The notes beneath the pieces are model-generated. The model searched no databases and was not told where the DNA came from. It saw only the letters and a program-made list of their open reading frames with translations. Shown here one piece after another: positions 14,885 to 18,544 of a stretch of 18,544 bases of DNA; the stretch's first letter is position 1, and the number at the start of each line of letters is the position of its first letter. The DNA is taken from contig JAOTSL010000021.1 of assembly GCA_029864945.1 (NCBI GenBank), positions 1 to 18,544 on the forward strand, read 5' to 3'. The translations under genes were made by a program, and so were the position numbers. This DNA comes from Gammaproteobacteria bacterium (lineage in GTDB: Bacteria > Pseudomonadota > Gammaproteobacteria > S012-40).

Positions 14885-15391
14885 TCAAAATAACTCAATA
14901 TCTGTACCATGTATCGTATCATCCAGTTTTTGATTCGCTCTAAGCAGAGCCTCATCAATTGAACACCCTTCTTGGAGTGCGTCATAAAGTATTCTTTCAT
15001 CATCCATAGTAAAACGCTGATCAATTGTTTTTGATTTAGCTGAAGCCGCATCACTAATCGCTTCAATACTATCAACCGCATGCTCCATCCGCTGCGATAT
15101 TCGATCAAAAAACTGTAACGCAATTAAAGTACTCATAATCTCAGTGACCACATTATCAAGCTTTTCACTAACATCAATTGAATCACCACCACTTTCAAGC
15201 AGCGCTTTTGCCTCGTTCACAAAGGCCTGCATTGCACTTAACCTTTTACTGATTTCTTCTGATGCTGCATCACCATCCTGAATGCAGAACTTGACTATCG
15301 CTATAGATAAATCAGAGAAACGATGCGCACCATCACTACCAATCGTTGTACTAACAACTGAAACTGCATTTTCCGAGGCTACCATTGTCAC
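14885..15391 (-). CDS. Small helical protein with CheZ-like D-x3-Q motif
   Basis: 168 residues, predicted almost entirely helical, with no signal peptide. The central helix contains LQFFDRISQRMEHAV. D96 and Q100 have the D-x3-Q spacing of the CheZ catalytic helix (FQDLTGQ), in which those residues dephosphorylate CheY-P. The protein also ends in an acidic-hydrophobic tail (GTDIELF), recalling the CheY-binding C-terminal peptide of CheZ. Overall length is shorter than CheZ and the rest is not alignable by eye. The GTG start at 15391 has AAGGA 10 nt upstream; an ATG follows two codons later. It lies 34 bp after the HDOD gene and is probably co-transcribed, so a role in receiver-domain signalling or motility control is plausible. 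Alternative: a fragment-like relative of methyl-accepting protein helices, which carry similar LQFxDxxSQ stretches. Confidence 0.75.
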   Translation of the reverse strand: MTMVASENAVSVVSTTIGSDGAHRFSDLSIAIVKFCIQDGDAASEEISKRLSAMQAFVNEAKALLESGGDSIDVSEKLDNVVTEIMSTLIALQFFDRISQRMEHAVDSIEAISDAASAKSKTIDQRFTMDDERILYDALQEGCSIDEALLRANQKLDDTIHGTDIELF

Positions 15392-15425
15392 GTTAATTTA
15401 GTCCTTATATTTAAAACTTCATCTA

Positions 15426-16265
15426 TCACAAACGCTGGCTGGCACCGGGTAACAATAACTCAAGTGCTTCCAGAAACTGCATTACTGCCTCGTGTAATGT
15501 TCGTTTGATCGATTCTTCCGACAAATTCAACAAATTCCAGGCATCCTGATCAGCGCCATTTTGAAAGTTATCTTCTTCGCCCATTTCCAGCGCGTGCGCC
15601 ATGATATTAGCTACGTGCAATATCGCGCTTTCGAGCCTGTATTTTTCATCAGTTCCTGGGGTGTGATGGCTTCCTATAGAATAGGACAAACCCTCTGGAA
15701 GCCCCCAACTTTCGCATAAAGCTTTACCAATTTCTGCATGATCAAATCCGAGCACCTCTCGCTCTATATCAGCAACATCACGATTCAAGCTCATCTTTTC
15801 TTTATCGATAATAAGCTGCGCTTGCTCGGGCAATTTATGAAAAATCAAAAGCCTACCAATATCGTGCAATAATCCAGCAACAAATAGTCGCTCTGGATGC
15901 AGGATATGACATTCACGCGCAAGTATCCTGGCGGTAACCGCACAAAAAATACTATGCCGCCAAAAACCAGCCATATTGGCATCACTTGGCGATAGATGAT
16001 TAAACGTCTCAACAGCGGAACTAGCCCAGATCATGCTTTGAAGATCACGCAGCCCCACCATCATAATTGCCCGCGACACGGTATCTACTGGTGTTTCAAA
16101 ACCGTAATACGAGCTATTAACCAGCTTTAATAAGCGGGCAGTAAGATCTGGATCCTGACTGATAACATTTCCAATTTGTACAATATCTGAATTTGGATCA
16201 TTAACCAGATCATTAACCAGAAAGCAAACCTCTGGTAACGACACTAGCTTATCAACACCTTTCAC
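15426..16265 (-). CDS. HDOD domain signalling protein
   Basis: 279 residues covering one HDOD domain, the HD-related output domain common in proteobacterial signalling. The typical opening LVSLPEVCFLVNDLVNDPNSD leads to ISQDPDLTARLLKLVNSSYYGF. HD-like residues are partly kept: H in RHSIFCAVTAR, GLLHDIGRL, FDHAEIGKAL and GSHHTPG. That is more complete than in many HDOD proteins, although phosphodiesterase activity is not established for the family. The start is uncertain: the first conventional codon is a GTG at 16265 with no ribosome site, whereas family-like sequence (AEQLVKGVDKLVSLPEV) extends upstream of it. It is followed after 34 bp by the D-x3-Q protein gene, probably as an operon. Confidence 0.88.
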   Translation of the reverse strand: MKGVDKLVSLPEVCFLVNDLVNDPNSDIVQIGNVISQDPDLTARLLKLVNSSYYGFETPVDTVSRAIMMVGLRDLQSMIWASSAVETFNHLSPSDANMAGFWRHSIFCAVTARILARECHILHPERLFVAGLLHDIGRLLIFHKLPEQAQLIIDKEKMSLNRDVADIEREVLGFDHAEIGKALCESWGLPEGLSYSIGSHHTPGTDEKYRLESAILHVANIMAHALEMGEEDNFQNGADQDAWNLLNLSEESIKRTLHEAVMQFLEALELLLPGASQRL

Positions 16266-16700
16266 TAATTGTTCTGCAGACTTAGCGATTTTTATACTCC
16301 CCGACGTACTTCTTTACCGTCTTTAAAAATAAGAACTTAGACTGATTCAAAACAAACCAGTCAGTTCTGACACATACCTCATTTAACGTCCGCGCGAACA
16401 TTTTCTTTACCGGAAGAACGCAAATTCGCGGCCTAATATTGATCAATAAACACCCTTTAAAATACCTTGTTGACCATAATACCTAGAGCTCCTTTTTTGA
16501 TAAGAAACACTGATTAAATATTTTTTTATACTCATTAAGTGCATTAATTAACCAGTTAATTTAACGCATTAACTTAATAATAAATTTAAAGAAAGTTTTG
16601 CCAGTAATGGCTTGAACATTAAAAATAATTCGGGCAAGATGTCGAGACTTTTCAAAATTGCATTAACAACATATTCACAAAACAAGTCGAGGTACACGAG

Positions 16701-16814
16701 ATGAGTTACACAGACAATTTAGAAATCGCCATTTATGTGATATTTTGCGTCGGTTCTGCCTTAGGCATTTATGTAACCTACCAAATATACAACAGCAAAG
16801 ATGGCTTTAGATAA
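16701..16814 (+). CDS. 37-residue single-TM small protein
   Basis: An ATG preceded by GAGG at 8-nt spacing opens 37 codons ending in TAA. The product begins MSYTDNLEIA, has one hydrophobic helix (about residues 9-30, IYVIFCVGSALGIYVTY) and ends in a polar tail NSKDGFR. That is the shape of a small bacterial membrane protein, often a subunit or regulator of a larger complex. I do not recognise it. It stands in an otherwise gene-free stretch (16266-17142), and a structured-RNA candidate begins about 100 bp downstream. The leader is AT-rich with an ATTAAGT/ACTTAAT inverted repeat near 16534-16578. The ribosome site and helix support real coding; homologues were not checked. Confidence 0.6.
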   Translation: MSYTDNLEIAIYVIFCVGSALGIYVTYQIYNSKDGFR

Positions 16815-16912
16815 ACAGCACCACTAACTACAAGGTTAATTGGCTTCACAATTAAATAATTTTGTAGTTAAGAATCAAGAATCAAGAATTAAGTTATAAC
16901 GAAAAAGTTTAA

Positions 16913-17025
16913 GGGAAGACCTTACATTTGTCAGTCATCCGCAATAGCGGAATTAGGGAGGGGGTAGAAATATCCTAAGGGGCTTTACTGACGACAAGTG
17001 ATAGCGTTTCATAGCGGGTCTTCCC
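16913..17025 (+). ncRNA. Candidate structured RNA, 113 nt, closed by a 9-bp helix
   Basis: GGGAAGACC (16913-16921) and GGTCTTCCC (17017-17025) are perfectly complementary and enclose nested pairing: TTGTCAGT (16928-16935) with ACTGAC-G-ACAA (16987-16997), a CCGC-AATA-GCGG hairpin (16939-16950), and TTAGG/CCTAA (16953-16957, 16974-16978) around a G-rich loop (GGGAGGGGG). ATTCTTTTT follows the 3' arm. No open reading frame or target duplication explains it. I could not match it to tmRNA, 6S, SRP RNA, or a riboswitch I know. The plus strand is preferred for its T-rich tail, but a T-run also follows on the minus strand, where it would be the purT 3' region. Confidence 0.5.
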
Positions 17026-17092
17026 ATTCTTTTTCCGCTACATCTTTCAGTACACCACCTACCTTGCATGCCAATCATTTGACGCATCATCA

Positions 17093-17128
17093 TTTTTAAT
17101 AACTCACAGCTTATTGCGTTATTAAAAA
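17093..17128. repeat. 11-bp AT-rich inverted repeat after purT
   Basis: TTTTTAATAAC (17093-17103) and GTTATTAAAAA (17118-17128) are perfect inverted repeats with a 14-nt loop, starting 15 bp beyond the purT stop. The stem is AT-rich and the T-tract lies inside the stem, so it is at best a weak terminator for purT. Confidence 0.45.
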
Positions 17129-17142
17129 GCACGGATTAACCT

Positions 17143-18351
17143 TTAATTGTCACCGCCTTTAGTTGGCACTATTTTTTCTGATGCAAGTTTTGCATTTTTT
17201 CGTGCTACGTCAATATTATTTGCATAAGCTAGTGCAACCCCCATACGGCGCTTAACAAAAGCCTCAGGTTTGCCAAATAATCGAACTTCTGTTTGCGATA
17301 TATGCAACGCAGCATCCAGCCCATCAAACGCAATTCCCTTTTCATCCATGCCGCCATATATTACAGCGCTGGCTCCAGGACTCATTGCATCAACAGAAAC
17401 AGGCAAGCCTAAAATTGCACGAGCATGAAGCTCAAATTCATTTTGGCGCTGAGTCACCATTGTTACCATGCCGGTATCATGCGGACGCGGACTAACTTCA
17501 CTAAACCAAACATTGTCGCCACTTACAAAAAGCTCTACTCCAAATAAACCCCGACCACCCAAGTCATCCGTGATTTTTTTTGCAATATTTTGTGATTTTT
17601 TTAACGCTGTTTCCGTCATGGCCTGTGGCTGCCAACTTTCTACATAATCGCCGGCCTTTTGAATATGCCCAATAGGGTCGCAAAATGAGGTGACAACATC
17701 TCCATTTTCACCCAATGAGCGTACAGTTAATAATGTTATTTCAAAATCAAATTCGATTTTTTCTTCAACAATTACTTTACCCTGATTAACACGCCCACCT
17801 TCTATCGCACAAGTCCAAGCGGCTTCAAGTTCGTCAGAAGAATTGACCAACGACTGACCTTTTCCTGAAGAAGACATAACCGGCTTAATAATGCAGGGGT
17901 ATCCAATCGCACCATCTGTTACTTGTTTTAATTCATTTATGCTTTCAGCAAACGCATAACGGGACGTCGGTAGCTCCAACTCTTCTGCCGCCAGGCGGCG
18001 AATACCTTCACGGTTCATTGTGAGCTGTGTTGCCCGGGCTTTTGGAATAACCTCGGCTAAACCATCACGCTCAATACTGGCAAGTTCATCGGTGGCAATC
18101 GCTTCTATCTCAGGCACAATAATATGCGGCTGCTCTTGCTCGACCAGTTCACGTAGGGCTTTAGGGTCTGACATATCTATCACATGCGATCGATGCGCAA
18201 CCTGATGACCCGGTGCATTTTCATATCGATCTACTGCGATAGTTTCCACACCGTAACGCTGCAATGCGATGATAACTTCTTTTCCCAGCTCCCCAGAACC
18301 AAGAAACATAATCTTCAATGCATTTTTTGAAAGTGGTGTTCCTATTTGCAT
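17143..18351 (-). CDS. purT: Formate-dependent phosphoribosylglycinamide formyltransferase (GAR transformylase 2)
   Basis: 402 residues, close to the 392 of the E. coli enzyme. It catalyses ATP- and formate-dependent formylation of GAR in purine synthesis, bypassing folate-dependent PurN. An N-terminal biotin-carboxylase-like fold begins KIMFLGSGELGKEV and includes VPEIEAIATDEL. The central ATP-grasp domain has the glycine-rich loop KPVMSSSGKGQS and metal-binding ELFVSGDNVWFSEVSPRPHDTGMVT. The C-terminal lid includes RRMGVALAYANN. The ATG at 18351 has AAGGGG 4 nt upstream. The gene is single in this window. Its promoter region is occupied by an IS1380-like terminal repeat and a long hairpin element only 18 bp and about 40 bp from the start codon, which may change its expression. 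Confidence 0.97.
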   Translation of the reverse strand: MQIGTPLSKNALKIMFLGSGELGKEVIIALQRYGVETIAVDRYENAPGHQVAHRSHVIDMSDPKALRELVEQEQPHIIVPEIEAIATDELASIERDGLAEVIPKARATQLTMNREGIRRLAAEELELPTSRYAFAESINELKQVTDGAIGYPCIIKPVMSSSGKGQSLVNSSDELEAAWTCAIEGGRVNQGKVIVEEKIEFDFEITLLTVRSLGENGDVVTSFCDPIGHIQKAGDYVESWQPQAMTETALKKSQNIAKKITDDLGGRGLFGVELFVSGDNVWFSEVSPRPHDTGMVTMVTQRQNEFELHARAILGLPVSVDAMSPGASAVIYGGMDEKGIAFDGLDAALHISQTEVRLFGKPEAFVKRRMGVALAYANNIDVARKNAKLASEKIVPTKGGDN

Positions 18352-18369
18352 AATACCCCTTTTAATCTA

Positions 18370-18391
18370 GAATCTAACTGCGGAATCTAGG
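18370..18391. repeat. Solo IS1380-like terminal repeat upstream of purT
   Basis: The 22-bp stretch ending GCGGAATCTAGG matches the reverse complement of the end of the palindromic element at 7501-7522 at 21 of 22 positions. Similarity stops on its left, so only one end survives or was mobilised here. It abuts the hairpin element that follows. Confidence 0.7.
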
Positions 18392-18392
18392 A

Positions 18393-18544
18393 GGCTGTCG
18401 GACTTAACACTGTTTGGCTGCAAACTCATGGATACCGATCAAAACTCCCTATCATGTTCGTTAAATAGAACCACTATTCGCCTCACATGATAAGAAATTC
18501 TGATTCGGCCCCATGAGTTTTCGCTTCAAACGGATAAGTCCGAC
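18393..18544. mobile_element. Long palindromic (MITE-like) element, right end cut by the window
   Basis: The left arm starting GGCTGTCGGACTTA (18393) and the right arm ending ATAAGTCCGAC (18544) are imperfect inverted repeats that continue inward: AACTCATGG (18423-18431) against CCATGAGTT (18511-18519), and ATACCGATC...TATCATG against CATGATA...GATTCGG. Nearly the whole 150 bp folds as one hairpin. No coding potential is seen. Family not recognised; the matching AGCC at the right end would lie just outside the window. Confidence 0.65.

Noticed and set aside
14860..15123. 87-residue minus-strand open frame
   Set aside because: Out-of-frame overlap with the D-x3-Q protein gene; no ribosome site or domain sense.
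16913..17025. Retron msr-msd, hammerhead ribozyme or insertion element explanation for the structured region
   Set aside because: No reverse transcriptase is nearby; CTGACGA occurs but the matching GAAA core is missing; no target-site duplication flanks the terminal inverted repeat.

Overview
The window looks like a moderately AT-rich chromosomal stretch of an aquatic or marine gammaproteobacterium. The pointers are PurT, a CspA-type cold-shock protein, a small RRM protein, HDOD and two-component signalling genes, and abundant periplasmic c-type cytochromes. Placement near the Cellvibrionales is only an impression. No phage, CRISPR array or intact transposase is present.

Left third (103-7356, all on the minus strand): a five-gene cluster that reads as an electron-transfer route from cytoplasm to cell surface. 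In transcription order it encodes a six-helix membrane protein with two H-x13-H haem-b signatures, a Lys-rich 21-haem cytochrome, an acidic 19-haem cytochrome, an outer-membrane beta-barrel with an N-terminal TPR-like domain, and a membrane-anchored 2xFe-S/flavin oxidoreductase whose flavoprotein domain appears circularly permuted. The gene content parallels porin-cytochrome conduits such as MtrCAB, but the components do not look like the Mtr proteins. It is the best candidate here for an undescribed system. A perfect palindrome (7439-7462) lies at its promoter, followed upstream by a 163-bp palindromic element with ISEcp1/IS1380-like ends and a 5-bp target duplication.

Middle (7913-13660): a REC-Hpt protein and a 7TM-PAS histidine kinase are divergently transcribed around two striking inverted repeats. 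They are followed by a convergent methyltransferase, a cold-shock gene with an extended -10 promoter and a ~135-nt leader, an RRM protein gene, what looks like a decayed exported-protein gene, a single-domain response regulator, and tRNA-Ser(GGA) with its terminator.

Right third (13987-18544): an AurF-like diiron oxygenase; an HDOD gene followed by a small helical protein with a CheZ-like D-x3-Q motif; a long intergenic region containing a 37-residue single-TM protein gene and a 113-nt candidate structured RNA closed by a perfect 9-bp helix; then purT. Behind the purT start lies a second IS1380-like terminal repeat, abutting a long hairpin element that runs off the window.
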